DNA of 64,000 nucleotides from Branchiostoma floridae (Eukaryota; Chordata; Leptocardii; Amphioxiformes; Branchiostomatidae): assembly GCF_000003815.2 (NCBI RefSeq), contig NC_049981.1, positions 23,606,273 to 23,670,272 on the forward strand. Reading direction: 5' to 3'. Under the pieces are notes generated by a model, which made no database searches, was not told the origin of the DNA, and saw only the letters and a program-made list of their open reading frames with translations. Positions within the stretch are counted from its first letter, which is position 1, and the number at the start of each line of letters is the position of its first letter. Below are positions 24,728 through 38,803 of this stretch, piece after piece. Made by a program: the position numbers and the translations under genes.

Positions 24728-24830
24728 TAATGCCTCAGTAGTTAGTACGCAGAGGTATTGTGTTGCTGTAGTCGGTTTGTTGCTTGTGGACCACAAGGTC
24801 GCGGGTTCGAATTCCAAACAATCTGTCAAT
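24728..24830 (+). repeat. tRNA-like sequence (degenerate SINE head)
   Basis: Contains an A-box-like tgtagtcggtttg, a perfect short stem cttgtgg/ccacaag, and a B-box-like gggttcgaattcc (ends near 24822). It does not fold as a full tRNA, so a tRNA-derived SINE head or tRNA relic is likely. Confidence 0.3.
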
Positions 24831-27800
24831 GCTATTGCTACAGGACCCAGCTGACAGAATAATGGTAGGGGTGGTTGATTGTTGGAGGTTTTGTATTTTA
24901 GCCCCTTTCTATGCTCGAAGTTGAAAAAAAATTCGGTATGAAACTCGTTTCTCGTTTTATGTCACGATTTGTTGGTTGTGCGCAACGAAACAAGTAATCA
25001 AACAAGCAAAACAAGCTTTAAATTGTTGTCCACAGCTGGTATAATTACTGCTCAGCAGTGTGGACTCACGCATTACCATGACATGTACACCCCACTGTAA
25101 TGTTATCAAATCGTACAGACCGCTGGCTAATTTCGAAGAATAAGCTGAGTGATAGTTACGCTCGATTTCTCTATCATCCAGGCAGCTTAACGGCTTTGCT
25201 GGGCCCGATTACGCTGCCCCAGCACATCCAACGGTAAAACTCCAGCTTTACAACCCTGTGTTATTAGGCTGACGAATATGCCAATTGTCAACCTAGAATA
25301 TGACAACAACGCCCATGTCAAGCCACTAGCTCGGCTCACTTAAGTTTATGATGTATATTATAACGTAATTTTGCAATACTAAGCATTTGCTAATGTTTGC
25401 ACCTGAAAATTTTTGAAAAATGAATCTACAGTAATACAGCCAGAAATGTATCGTTTATAAATGCATTTTGCATATCAATACAACATATTACAGTATGTGT
25501 TTCTATATTGGAAGCTGCATGATTCAACAAGGAAGCCAAAATCGTTTTTCAATCAACATTTGGAACGTATACGTTTTAACATAAGGATCTACCTAGATTC
25601 AAGTCATGGTGTCACATTTTTTTTCAGTTTGTGTCGATGATCGATCGATAAGATTTACATGGCATGCGATCAAATTTCAATTCTGAACGGAAAACTCTTT
25701 ACCATGGCCTGTAGAAGCACTGCCAAAGATATTCCAGAGAAATCCGCGGGGAAATTGAGGATGACATAGCGATTTTGTTCGGAAATATAACAATGGCATT
25801 GGAAGAGAAGACTTTGCTATGATTGATGACATACGCGCATATGCCAAGAGCTAAGAACATTATTAAATTTCTGAATCAGCCTGCACTGTACCTCGCCCTA
25901 GAAATTAAATTCACTGGTTAGATCTGCTGTCAACAACATTAGCTACAGGACAGTTCACAATTTTCTTTCAGTAGAACTATTGGATCCACTATAATTGGTA
26001 TTGACAGTTTGATGAGCTGGTAGCAACATAGGCAAATGCAAAGATCCAAACCCGCAGGACATTGCACAGGTCGGCTGCTGATATTGCAATGTACTTAGTA
26101 AAGACACTTAGTAAAGACCTCATACTTTTGAAAATGCTTTGTTTTACTTTTGAGGCCTTTTCTCACTTAGATTCATCTTGATAATTTCTGAGCTGATCTG
26201 GGGCCAATTCCATGTTCTGTGTCCTTTCTGGGACATTTATGGTACCCAACTAACTTCCTGTTAATGTCTCCGACGTTCCTAACATTCAAATGCCAATTAC
26301 GGAACTGCGAACACACATGACTACAAACAAACAAACAAACAAACACACCAACTGACTATTATACCTCCGTTTCCATGGAGGTAATGAAAAGATGGCTCCA
26401 AAGAGTCTACAGAGCTACAAGAAAGTATACCCCATACGATGATACACATATTGGATATGTGACAACTTCCCTTGCCTTTAGCAGTTTTCCGAAAGCGCAG
26501 CTGTGCTCTGTGATCCTATAGAACTTTCCATGATAGATTTGCCGGCGTCTCGCCCGAGAGAAGTGCAGCAGGTGCAGGAACATTCTATCATTTCCGTCAA
26601 ATTTGTAATGAAATGCTTGAGACGAAGCGCAATACTAATACACACACTGGATGACTTTTTTCTTTCAAATGTTGTCTATTTGACAGTTTGATATCATGTA
26701 TCTAGATTCCTGACACATTTTTATGTCGCCACATGGTAACAGAAACCTTTTATAATATTGAAATCATTTTTTTCTCATCATCCAACTGGAAAACTGGTTG
26801 ACTTCAGCAGACATCATCTTGACCGAAAATTAAGAAGGCCCAAAGAAATTTGCCAAAGGATCCTAGGAATCAATAGGCCAATCGGCTTCCGAAAGTCATT
26901 TGGTTAAACCTTATCTGACTGTCTGACTGCCAGACTTTGTTCATATCCTTCTTAATTTCCTTATTTCCGCTGTTCTAGCCACCAAAGGATTCTCGCAAAC
27001 ACCATCAAAACTAGGCCAATTGCAAAGATGCAGATATTCCCTCATAGTATATTAATGACAGGTCGTCCTGCTTTGAGTGGGCGATGGCTCATAGTACTAG
27101 TCCCCGACACTTTCATGTGAAGATACATGCGCCGTTGTAAAATCCATATAAGCCAGCCAAGCTTCCAAGGATTTCACCGGGACTCGTCGTAATTTTCAGG
27201 GACTCAGTGCTTATCTTAGCCTCTACGACCAAGGTTGCCTAAGACTTCTTTCCAATAAACATAAACCAGGGACAGCGATCTGTCCGCTATATTTAGAGGC
27301 GGTCACTTAAAAGAAGCGCCCGGTAGAAAGCCATGGAATTAAGTCAGTAAGAAGTCTGAGTTGAGTCTGGGACACCAGATATCTTTCAGGTGCAGTTCAG
27401 AGGGAGACAGGGGTAGATGCGATAAGAATCTCAATTTAGATTAAAAACTACAACCACTACGTAGCTAATTCTGACTGACAATCTTAAACGTTTCTTTTTA
27501 GGAAATAATCTTACCCAAGCTGAAGCGCCACCAACGACATTTGACTGGTTACACAATGTTTGCAATTCTACACGTACAGCCCTTACGCAAGATCCGGGTT
27601 AATACAGGATATAAATATGGATATAGTATTCCTTCTAACCACCATGCCCACATCTTAATCATTGGTTAGCGCCTTTATCTTTCCTATCATCTAAGCCTTC
27701 GTAATCCAAAGCACTTTTCATCGCCGTCCGGAATGTATATCATTAATATGTAGTTAAAAGCTCTCTCCGCCGAGTATTAGACGCTAAAGCCCGTTATGAA

Positions 27801-30800
27801 TGAGCCCGACGATTGTATCTCCAGCGAAACTGCCACTGCTACGCCTCCAATCGACGTTGACCGTATATCTACCCACAGAACCAACCTGCATCTTCAGCAG
27901 CAAGCCACAGAGGCGGTCATGACGACATAGAGTCCATTGATGGATATAGTGCAGACAAAGCGATTATATACACATTGAATGCAACATAATACAATCATAT
28001 CATATAAAGCACCCTGCAATCTTGATTTCAACTACAACAATAATTAGCTGTGGAGAAAAGTCTGGAATATGTTGGTACACAAATCAGACGGAATACTTAC
28101 AAGGCAAGTAAAGCGGAGGATCAAATTTTGCTTCATTCTCATCGGATGCAAATTAACCATGTTCCATGATGCCATAAATGTATATGCACTAGATCGTTGT
28201 GATTTGTTTCTCTTCTCAAAAATGTTGGACAACATGGCGCGAATTTCAATGCTTTATGGGAAATAGGAACGCCATGACTAAGATGGCTGAGGGAAAAGCC
28301 GGACACGCTTTGAACGGGAATAACACGGCAGTAAATACTATGGCAACGTCCTTTAATCTAACTGATGTTGATATCATTCCTTGCAAGCATGCAAACAAGA
28401 ACTGCAAGGTTTGTTGGAATTCAAAATGTTTGTCATCTTTGATATTTCTTGCAAATATCATCAAGACCATTTCATTTGCAAGGGGACTTTCATTGATAAT
28501 AGATAATAGAAATAAAGAATTGTCTGCGATACTCTCTTTGAACCTTGGCGAGCAATAGAACTTAAACACTCCGGGCATTGAGTCCAATGAATTTTGCGTC
28601 GAGCCTGTAAACGTCTGATAAGCGGGAAAAGCTACATATGTCCTTCTTTTTGAAGGTCAAAGAGGATCATTGAGAATGGGAAAATCCCTTTAAAGCACAG
28701 TATAATATTTTCAGAATCCGATGGGACATGCAGCAACTGTTATGCTTTTATGCCTTATGCAATCGTTTACTGGGTTCTATTCATAAGCTTTAAATTCATT
28801 TTATCAAACACGATGTTTGTAACAAGATGGCAACTGATTGCGAAGTAATCTTCAAGCTAAATGCGAATCCCCTTTTCGTTAGTTTTTATTTCCTGCTTTG
28901 CCATTGAGGGTGGCTGGCCAAACTTTTGCTTTATTAGCATTAATAAATGCATAAAATCATTAGCAGTGAATAAAAACATGCAAGGGAAGACAGAAATCTA
29001 CTTTTTTCTTGGGCCTCCCCCGAAACGTATGAGAGTATAAGAATGCTAGCGTTACAGTTACAAGCCATGCATACTTAAGCAAAGAAACTTCACTGATGAC
29101 AGAAACAAGTGAAGCTCATAACAAAGTATATCTAAATACAGCAAAAGCGTGCATATATCAAGGTAATCAAGTCTTGATATCTATGAAGTGAAAGATTAGA
29201 ATGCAAATGTAATAGTTGAAGTAAACATGCAAGGCATGCTGCCCCAGACACTGATATCTGTAGACTCTCCTGTATACAAACTTAAACATAACATATATCC
29301 GACTCACGTACACTTAATACGGGTCACCGGAGGTTGAGTAGAATGCGGCTGGGGACACATTCTCCCCGGTGTCATTTGCAACACGGAATTACCTTCGTCT
29401 TTCGTGCAAAAGAGGCATATAGAAAGCTGCATCTTACTCAGGCAACAACAAATCTCTGCAAGGCACAAAGTAATTAACGTTCCCAAAATAGAAAAAGTGC
29501 ATTCAGGAAATTAGAAAGAATCGCGATTATTCATACTTTTTCAAATGTGTAATTCTTCTCTAAAACAGGTTAACGTTAAGTGCCATCAGATCAATCAGAG
29601 TGTGACAAAGCGAACGAATCGTATCCAATCGTTTTGTATAATTGGGTTGGAGATGGCGACTCTTGTAAATTATCTTCAGTTGCAGCGCCTTGGAATATTA
29701 GCTGTACTCTCTGCTGAGAGCGCACCGATTCATCTTATATGTCAAAGCTGCTAAATATGTTTAGGCCACGGAATATGCCGTGATTACGGTTACGGTCCAG
29801 TTCAGGTCAGTTTTTTTGGCAAAGAGATTTTTGATTTGATTTTGACAAAGAGATCTAACTAATAAATACAGTGTAACAATGTAAAAATGAAATGCATTAG
29901 AACACTTTCAGACTGGTACTTTCAACACCACATTGAACAGAGTTGTTGCGCAATTGTACAAATAAAGTAAACAGCGAAGTACTTCATAAACTAATTTCAA
30001 CTATTAACTTAAAACCATGATCTATGCACAGAGTGTGAAATAAAAGATTATACTTGAAATTTGGTTCTGTTCTCTTGCCACAGGACAACCAACAACGACT
30101 TCAGTCACAGGATTCTTGCTAGGGTAGATTTCGTAACCGGAAAAAAGTTGACTTTTCCTAGACCGTGCGCACTGTAAGCATCTACTGTAAAGCGTTTCAT
30201 GGTTTGAGAAGCATAACCTATACGGATCAGTTCGCCCCTTACGGGTTTGTGTGTGTAAGACTATTAATCATTGGGAATGGTAACATAAGTCTGTCCATGA
30301 ATCAAAGAACGGCAACGGCCGACCTTCTCAACACAACATCAGTCAAACCATAACCACTCTGACCCAATTGCACCCAGTATAGGAGTTGTGTGCTCTAAAC
30401 GGATCGCCAAGACATTTTGTCAATACGTGTTCATTGCGACGAGATGAACATCAGATTACGGTAACGATTTGTTCATCGATAAAGATTTACTTTATCCATT
30501 CGTTAGACTCAAGTTTCTTTGACCTGTTTTTCTGCTAGTCCTGGTTGCACATTGAAAACAGCGGTGGTTACAGCAATATACGCTAGGACGCTAAAATTGT
30601 GCATAAATTAGTCAAACATAAATCAAAGACATACTTATGAGCATAGGAAATAACAATTACTGTTGATTGGGCATTGTTTGAATGATAGAATGTCCTGATC
30701 TTAATGCAAGTTTCCTTAATGAGCTTATTCTAAAAGTATTCCAATAAGAAGTTAAGTAATGATGCAAATGGCTAACGATATGATCTTACTCCAGCCATGC

Positions 30801-32810
30801 AGTTGTATCATACCAAAATTGCTGCCACGACAATCAAGCAAAGTACTCAGCTAGCGATGCGATTCACTGAGACAGTTCAGCCAAGGACGCCATATAACGC
30901 CCTTTTTTTAAGCTTAATGCCATTGGCCTCTCATGACGTATCATTACTTACGACGTCTTTTCAGAAGAATGCAAATGTTTTGAGGTCCCCAAACAATTCT
31001 AGTTCCGCATGTGATATATACCAAAGGCGCGAGGAACCTCGACTCGGATGGCTGCTTAAGTGAACTACTTTCCGCGACATCAAAATCGAAAGGTCATAGT
31101 GTCTCTCTGGCAGCAATTTCGTGTTTTAGTAGATTGCTGCAGGAAACGACTGCACTGCTTACATCGCCTCCCTTTACGAGAAGATCTGTACACGTCTACA
31201 GTGAAGTGGATAAGAGACGACTAGTTGAATCAGCAAAATTAACACATTTAACTCTATTCATTTTAACTAAAGTATGGATATTTAGTGATACGCGGAGTTG
31301 CTATCGCATACATGAAGGTTACTAATGTCGAAAACCGATGAAGCAGGCAATTTGTAACGACGTCGGCAGCTGAGGGCAGCGGTCATTAAATTCGGATTAT
31401 GGCCAGTAAATTAGATACACTGCACGGGTTCGTCTGATAGGGTCAGTTGAAGGTGAGAGTCCCCTCATGTTTGCTGGGCCGTGAATACTCGTAACAGGAA
31501 TAAAGTTCTTATTTAGGTAGCCAGAATTCGGAAAAAATAAGCTGTAAACGATAGGTAAGTTTGAATCAAACTAGCAAGACTGTACACACATGCCTGGCGT
31601 CTGTCAATAGTCATCTTATCAACTCAGTTGTCCAACTGAAATCAAAGAGAAAACTATCCACATGGAAAGCTTGAGATTCATAACTATCTAATCATAACAG
31701 AAAATATTAATCGTTAACAGCATCATTGTAAAATAAAAATCAATATCAAAAGACGTCGGAACGGTTTCTAGCAATCTGTTATACATGGAAGACCAATAAA
31801 TCGTTATGTAGCGATTTCTGTTGAACAGCTGGCGACAGTCTGACATGATAGTATTTGGCAAGCGTCAGGGCACGTCGATAATTGCAGTAATGCGTCCCCA
31901 ATTTGGGAAATTCAAACAATATAAGCCACCAAAGGACACAGTGATTGGAAGGGAATTTCTGTTACTTGATCCAATCTTCCGCACAATTTCTGACCGTTGC
32001 CGGTGGTAAGCTACTAGAAAGGTGCTAACACGGTGTGTGGTAATTGGATCAGATTACGACCAATGAATACCTTACCCATCATAAAGTTTCGAACTAGTGG
32101 CGAAGCTGTTTGTCGCTGATAGGGTAAAAAGTAAAAACGGTGGCAAAACGTGCCATGAAGTGCTGCGGGCATTGTCAATAATATTTTTTTATGCAACAGA
32201 TTTTCTCTGCTGTTGGTGGATCCAACCAGAAAAGAACACGCATGTTAAGTTATACTGTTTATTGGTACGAAACTTTTGCTCAATGGGGAACCTTCAAGCT
32301 TAAGCAACTGAGTACGTATAGATCTAGGTTTAGATATGAAGAACGTACCTAAGAGATTACTTGATAAGAACCTGCCAACTCACATCTTTATTGCCGGAGT
32401 TTCTGCCAAACCCTTATTGCTGAAACACTACCTTTATATGCATGAAAGTGACGATTCAATTTTTGCCAAACGTTTTGAAGAGGACCCCATTTGCGATGGA
32501 CTAGATATGCAATGTGAGCTTGCAAATTGGCAAAAGAAGGGCACACACAGGGACGCCTTCAACGGAATACAAAATATCTAAAATACCATTCCTTTTGATA
32601 GCAGCTGGTGGTACTTGATTAATAATCTATTACAATAAGGAGGTCTTATCTCTTTCCTTTATCAACCCAAGAAAATAGACCAAAATAGAACGAGAAAGAA
32701 AGTGAACAACTATATTTCAATCGTAAAATCAAAATCACAGCTTTTTCACTCTCCGGTATCAACAGTGCCATTCCTGCAGCTTCGAAGATGTCTAGGGCCT
32801 TGCAGAAATA
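24831..32810. other. Long intergenic stretch without recognised genes
   Basis: AT-rich DNA with a caaa run near 26325-26345, a small fold-back (acctccgtttccatggaggt, near 26365) and scattered short frames. The most protein-like is 28275-28408, reading MTKMAEGKAGHALNG and on to a possible donor after CKHANKNCK, but there is no family match, so I do not call it a gene. Confidence 0.4.
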
Positions 32811-33608
32811 ACTAGAGTTCCACGACCCGATACCTTCGCCAAACGATCCTAACCTTTATAACTGCTGTATCAATTGTGTTTTGTCATTAATTATGCAAAT
32901 AATTTTCTCATTTTCATAAATTATATTAGTTGATGATCTCCTCCACCAAACAACAGACGTAGACAATCTGTTAAGAAAGAAGGCTTTTATCGCATTTTCT
33001 GATAGTTTATGCAAATGAGATCTCGTTTGCATAATCAATGTTCAACGTGTTAACTAAAATGGCATCACAGCATTTTCACATTGATTATGCAAATTAGGTC
33101 TCTATTTTGCATAATGTCTATCTATCCATATTCTTCTCCTTTAAATGTCACATGTTGCAATGGTCCTATAATGGAACTGAGCGTGTTAACAAGATTTCCT
33201 AATTGATTATGCAAATTAGATACCATTTTGCATAAATGATATGTCATTATATGGATCATCACTTAAGCTATCTATACACCAAAAATCATAACAATCCGTT
33301 AACCCCTTCTTGAGTTATTCTCTTTTAAAGTCTGACACTAAACCTGCCCTGCAGTTCCAAAACAAGCTGATAGAGGGCCCAAACCTTCAACACTTACTCT
33401 TTGAATCAAGAGCTGTCTACCACTACAAAATCATAGCCACCGGCATGTTCAGCACTCGAGAAGTTCCGCTGCAGTACAATAACAGGCTGCTAAAATCTAA
33501 TCGTTTCAAGGTCTCACCAGGACCTTTTCACATACCGAATATCAATACAACCCATCCTGGTGTTCTTGAGTTATGTCTACCCAAAACATCACCTTCCTGG
33601 CGAAGGTA
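32811..33608. mobile_element. Dispersed repeat, copy 2 (short TIR taccttcgcca)
   Basis: Begins actagagttccacgacc...taccttcgcca (32831-32841) and ends tggcgaaggta (33598-33608), the exact reverse complement. Interior blocks match the copy at 13836-15036, including gctatctatacaccaaaaatcataac and ctgcagttccaaaacaagctg. A 99-codon frame inside is not recognised as a known protein. Confidence 0.6.
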
Positions 33609-34817
33609 ACAAAAACAACTTGGCTTGCTGTTTTCAAATTGCACCTTCTGTAGCTAGAAAAAATCGAAACATACGACAGTACACTGAACTACCACTCAGT
33701 ATTTACCCTTGGAAAAAAAGTAACCTTGATTTTATTCAAACTCACAGTAGTCGCTGCTGTAAGCCAACTCATTAATCAAGAACGGCACGCCGACTTGATA
33801 GCAGACTAATTCGTTCCACTTCAGCAAACGAGGCGCTGATTAGGGACAAATGTCGAACACATGACTGAATAGGGAAAATCCGTCACTTCATCACTGCAGG
33901 AATGGCAACAATGCTTAATCAACTCAAAGTGTGAGGGCAACTATTCGACGGACACTTTAACATATAAAAACAAATCAAACACGGTGCCAACAGAGTGCTA
34001 CTGGGGAGCAGCGTGCAGTGAGAGTGGGCGTGCAGCAAAGTAAGATATCCGTATCTTTTATTTTTTTCGATTCACTACAGTTTTGAAGCCATTTAGATTC
34101 ATATGCAAGCATGATTTAAGAAAAAGTTTCCGTGTACAATCTGTGAAATCTGCAATGATGTTGAGTGCGGCTGTTTTAAATCAAAATGTGAAAATACGAT
34201 ATCATGTGTTGTTACCATTTCTGCTTTAAATATGCTGGCCATACCTCCGAACTGACACGATTTCATTTTTATTTCCTTTATTGATTCACAACATAACAGA
34301 CATACACATAGTGGTAGCCTGAATGGCGTTGGAATGTACAACAAACATATGGCCTGCTCCGTCCGCATATATACATAAGGACAATATAAAATTACACAAA
34401 TAGTATACAACCCTAACTATTGAGTACCATCATTACCACCATCATTACAAGCTAAGTGTCTATAGTCTTATTGTACAGCTTGATGGCTGTGTGCAGGAAA
34501 GAGTTCTGAAGTCTTCAGATGTATATCATATATGATACAAAAATGAAACACTAAGCAAACAAAGGAAAACAATTACCACAACCTTGTCACTAGACGTTGA
34601 AGGATGTATTTATGACCACAGCCGGTTCTAATACATGACAAGTAATGAAATATCACAGATTAACAGGTAGAAATGTCAAAAAAGATAGTGTCTTCGTAGC
34701 GAACGTGACTTGTTCATGTCATGTCAATTTTTTCGGATCACATATTCCAATATGAAAAGGAGACTACAAGTGTCGTCATTGATTATAGCCCGTTGATTAG
34801 TAGACAAGTGTACTTAG
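33609..34817. other. Intergenic DNA, nothing recognised
   Basis: AT-rich; short (cat)n-like run near 34425-34450. No exon or element termini recognised. Confidence 0.35.
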
Positions 34818-35255
34818 TAGGGCTGGGTACCGGTACAGAAAATTCAGGTCCAGGTCCGGTTCAGGTCCAAAGGATCAGGTCCAGGTCCGGACCTGAACCT
34901 GGACCTGATGCAGTATGACTCATACCAATGGTCCATTTCACTACAAAGAGATCTGTTTGGTGGAGTATTAGACTTACACTGGCGTTTTCAAATCCTTCAA
35001 CGCTAACTGCACCTGTACGATTGGCTTTAAAACTTGGTAGAAATTACTATAAACTCTACTCTACTTCACTCTTGTTATTTTCTTCCACCTGCAAGCGCCA
35101 AACGTGTGAATGCTTGATAAAATAATCTGTTAATTTTCTAATCGGTCCAACATCCGGTCCACCTAATTTTTTCAGGCCCGGTTTTTCTGGACCGGTCCAA
35201 TAAGAAAAACCGGTTTTGTACCGGTACCGGTACGCTGTACCGATACCCAGCCCTA
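34818..35255. mobile_element. hAT-type MITE with 8-bp target duplication
   Basis: The 438-bp element has termini TAGGGCTGGGTACCGGTAC and the near reverse complement GTACCGATACCCAGCCCTA. It is flanked by perfect 8-bp duplications gtacttag (34810-34817 and 35256-35263); 8-bp duplications with TAGGG ends are typical of hAT. Just inside the left end is a palindromic run of ggtcc/aggtcc blocks able to fold on itself. No transposase. Confidence 0.85.
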
Positions 35256-36660
35256 GTACTTAGCCATAGGACTTCAAATGAGGCATACACAGTGGGCAAA
35301 GTGTTCCATGTATGTTCGTGTTTACTACAATTCTATTGTAAATCTATTTAAGGCAGAGACGCGACGCAAAATAAACCATGCCGGCCTGTCGTTGAATGCC
35401 CTAACATTTCACAGCCAATGAATAACGGCTGTGAAATTCACATCGTCCAAAATCTATATGTTAAAATAATTGGTCCACTACAAAGCTTTTCGTGGTTCTA
35501 GAATTAGGCGATCCTCTTCCTACTTCTTAGGTGAAAACATGGCTTTAGTAGTCAGCTGTAACATGCGTCTGGACAAAATGGCCAGAATTTTAGATCGTAT
35601 TATCTGGTGGATCGATAAGTCCGGGGCACAAAGGCTGAATTATTGAGCAGTATCTATGCTTGAAGTACGGAACATTTGATGCCTTTTCCAAAGGACGACT
35701 TCCACTACAGTCGCCAGTTCGTTTACAAATGACTGTGAACTATCCTGCAACTACTGTTCAGTAACAACTAAACGGTAAAAACATTTAGTGAATGAACTAG
35801 ATGTATATTTCTCTGGCACAAATCAACATGTACGGGTTCAATCAAGCATGCAAGGATTTGTATAACATATAATGTACAATGTCCATCAGTGGTTTTACAA
35901 AATGCCAATAACCAAATGCTTGGAACTGTACTTGGGGACCTTGTAATGGGCGGGTACTGCGGTGCTGCTTTTCTTTGAACAGTAAAAGCACTTCAAAAAG
36001 TATCCTTTTTATGTTTTGAACCCTAACAGTCAACCTGTTGAAACGATGCCTTGAGATAAATTTCTGACAAGGCATTATTCAGGCTGCAGATAAAGAAACT
36101 TCCTACACCCTACTTTAAGATAACGCCTAGGAAAAGCACATACAACTCAGGATGGTGCCGCGTGCTTCATCTTCGTCAAACCTTATCTCATGACGCTTTT
36201 GATCTGCAGAATTCTTGAGAGGGAGTCAGCTGTCAGTCTCTGCGCATTGAACGCACCCTGCCCACGCCTAATGCGCATATTGAGCACATCCTTATTGTCA
36301 TGGGATGAAAAGGCTACAAGATATCTTGACATTCAATCACCAAGGCGTACTATAAGTCTCAAGGCGGGTCATACCGCAGGGCTTCTTGCTCCTCGGGCTG
36401 TGTCCTTATCTTACAGTGCAGCTGAAATCGAAAGTGTCGTCCTGTGCTGTCACAAAAACATTCGGTTTATGTATGGATCGATGGAAGATGTCAGAATATA
36501 TAGATGAATGACACACAACAAAATGCTGAAAGTAAGGAAAAACGTCCAGGACAAAGGCTGTTGTTCGCCCTGGATGCGCAATTTCAAAACCTTTCAAAAG
36601 TTTTAGCATTAGAAAGTGTTTCATATCTAAAAGCGAGGCAGACATGTGTACCGATTATTT

Positions 36661-37198
36661 AAAGGAGTCCTAAACTCCACAAGAGGGTGTTATTTTCCGA
36701 TAGATATTAATTCTAGGGAGTAAAACATGCATGTGACTTCAAATTATACGATAAAATACACATTAGTCTCGCGTACACCAAAAACCATTCAGTATTGTTC
36801 TAAACTCCCCACGTACTCTTTAATTCAATTATGTAAGCTCAGCCTATGGCTGAATACAATGTGTCCTACATGGCCTGACAAAAGTTCAGTTACAAAACCA
36901 ATTTGAGGGGTGATGTTCAAAACTCATATTGTTTTGTGTTGTCTAATGTCAGGTGAACAATTGGCCGTCTTGGTGTGCACATCGCCCCTCATTAATGCCG
37001 AAAATATCCACGATGAAGGAAGTGTCTTTACGTATAGGAAACGCATGGGTAGGGTCTGCATGGGTTTAATTAGATTTATAAACACACCTCGTGTAATTCA
37101 CCACAAATGAAATCCCGCAAAAAGGTTGCTGATTGTGACTTCAATGATACCTAGCCTATTGGAAAATAACACCCCCTTCTGGAGTTTAGGACCCCTTT
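36661..37198. mobile_element. DNA transposon relic with ~46-bp terminal inverted repeats
   Basis: Left end AAAGGAGTCCTAAACTCCAC and right end GGAGTTTAGGACCCCTTT are parts of ~46-bp inverted termini (also sharing GGGTGTTATTTTCC) with a few mismatches. The flanks read TTAA-like on both sides, so the target could be TTAA. A 66-codon interior frame is not a recognisable transposase. Confidence 0.7.
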
Positions 37199-37792
37199 AA
37201 TGATTATCAGTAAACTTAACGATAAGTGGTAACAACAGCCAAACCACACTTATATGGTTTATTTTCAGCTATATACGTTAGGTGTTGTTTCAGCTTTTGT
37301 TTCTTATTCAGATTATCAACCATTGTCACTAAAAGAAATTGCCACTTCAACAATGACAGGATTGATTGACAATGCGATTAGAATGTCATGATATTATCTT
37401 TTTCCATGTTTGTTAGTGGCAAAAGAAGCGGGCAGTAGTGAAGAATTAACTTAAGTATTAACTAGGCGCTATACATCAGCCCAAAGTTGTCATCCAAAAG
37501 GCACCCGGAGCTGATGACAAATTGTCCTTAGTTATCTCCTACACACAAAAATGCAGGCGTCGATGAACCTTGCCTCTAGCTAAGAGTTCAACAAGCAGCA
37601 ACCTCTCCTTCAATCCATCATTCAAGATTTAGTACTAGCATTTATGTATCCTTGTGGACTAAAAGTGATTGCTAATCAGTTATTTATGTTAGATCGTCTT
37701 GTGGGACGGTATTTTGTCCATACATGCATGTATATTTAAGACATATTGTCTATCATTGCCTCTCAGGGTTACCTGACAGACGAATAGCTAAG

Positions 37793-38738
37793 ATGGCGGG
37801 AACCAAGGCTTTTCTGGTCGACTTTGTGCTGGGACTGGCTATGATGAAAACAATCATTTCATCTTCCGAAGGGAAACAAAGGTAAGATGAAGTCCAAAAT
37901 ATAAGCTTGGATTCAGAATGGCGACGGGTATGGTTAAATGTGTTGTTTTATGGCCATACGTCACCATAAGTTGGATTTGAATGGTAATGATGTACATTTT
38001 AGTTTACCTTTAGTTAGACATTAAAATGGATTTTGCAAACACTTCTTCAAATATACATTGCTTATGTGGGCATATATTATATGTAATAGCTACCTAATTT
38101 TGAAAATAGATTATATGTACGTATATTACATGAATGACTAAAATTCTACAAGGCACATGCGATATCCAAATCGGAAATCCATGATCAAAAAGACGATATA
38201 CACAAGAGTTTTAAAGATAAACGCCATTATAGACAGACATAACTGTTAATAGGAAAAATAAACTTTGGGCAAAGTTGCAGATCAGGCTACAAACGAGGAC
38301 GTTGATTTGTATGACCACTCTAATTAATTTACAAACTTTCCAATTTTACGCCTTCATGGTTTAGCAGCGACGCTTTATTGGACTGGGTAATTTATTGATA
38401 GTTGTTGTAAGTAAACATTTATCAAGGCGACCGTTTTAACGGTACCAAGTAAAACTCTTCAAACTGAACCGTATATATAAAGCATGCATAGCGAGCATCT
38501 TATATCTGATGACGATTTAGTTTATGGCTGGCCCGTGGCAGATGGCATTTTTATCGTGGCTTTTATCTTTAGTGAGAAACGACCTTAGTGGCATGATGTT
38601 TCAGGAAGGCTTGCCCTCACGAGAGCTATTGGGTAAAAATTGCATGATGCAGTAGAGTAGACCAACATATATCGTAGGAAGATGGGAGCCGTGCCAAAGG
38701 AAAGGGTCTTCTGGTAATGGAATAAATTAAGTCTGCAT

Positions 38739-38803
<65 letters not shown>

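Noticed and set aside
28275-28408. Protein-like frame starting MTKMAEGKAGHALNG with a possible donor
   Set aside because: No recognised family, both strands open, weak donor (gtttgt), no partner exon found.
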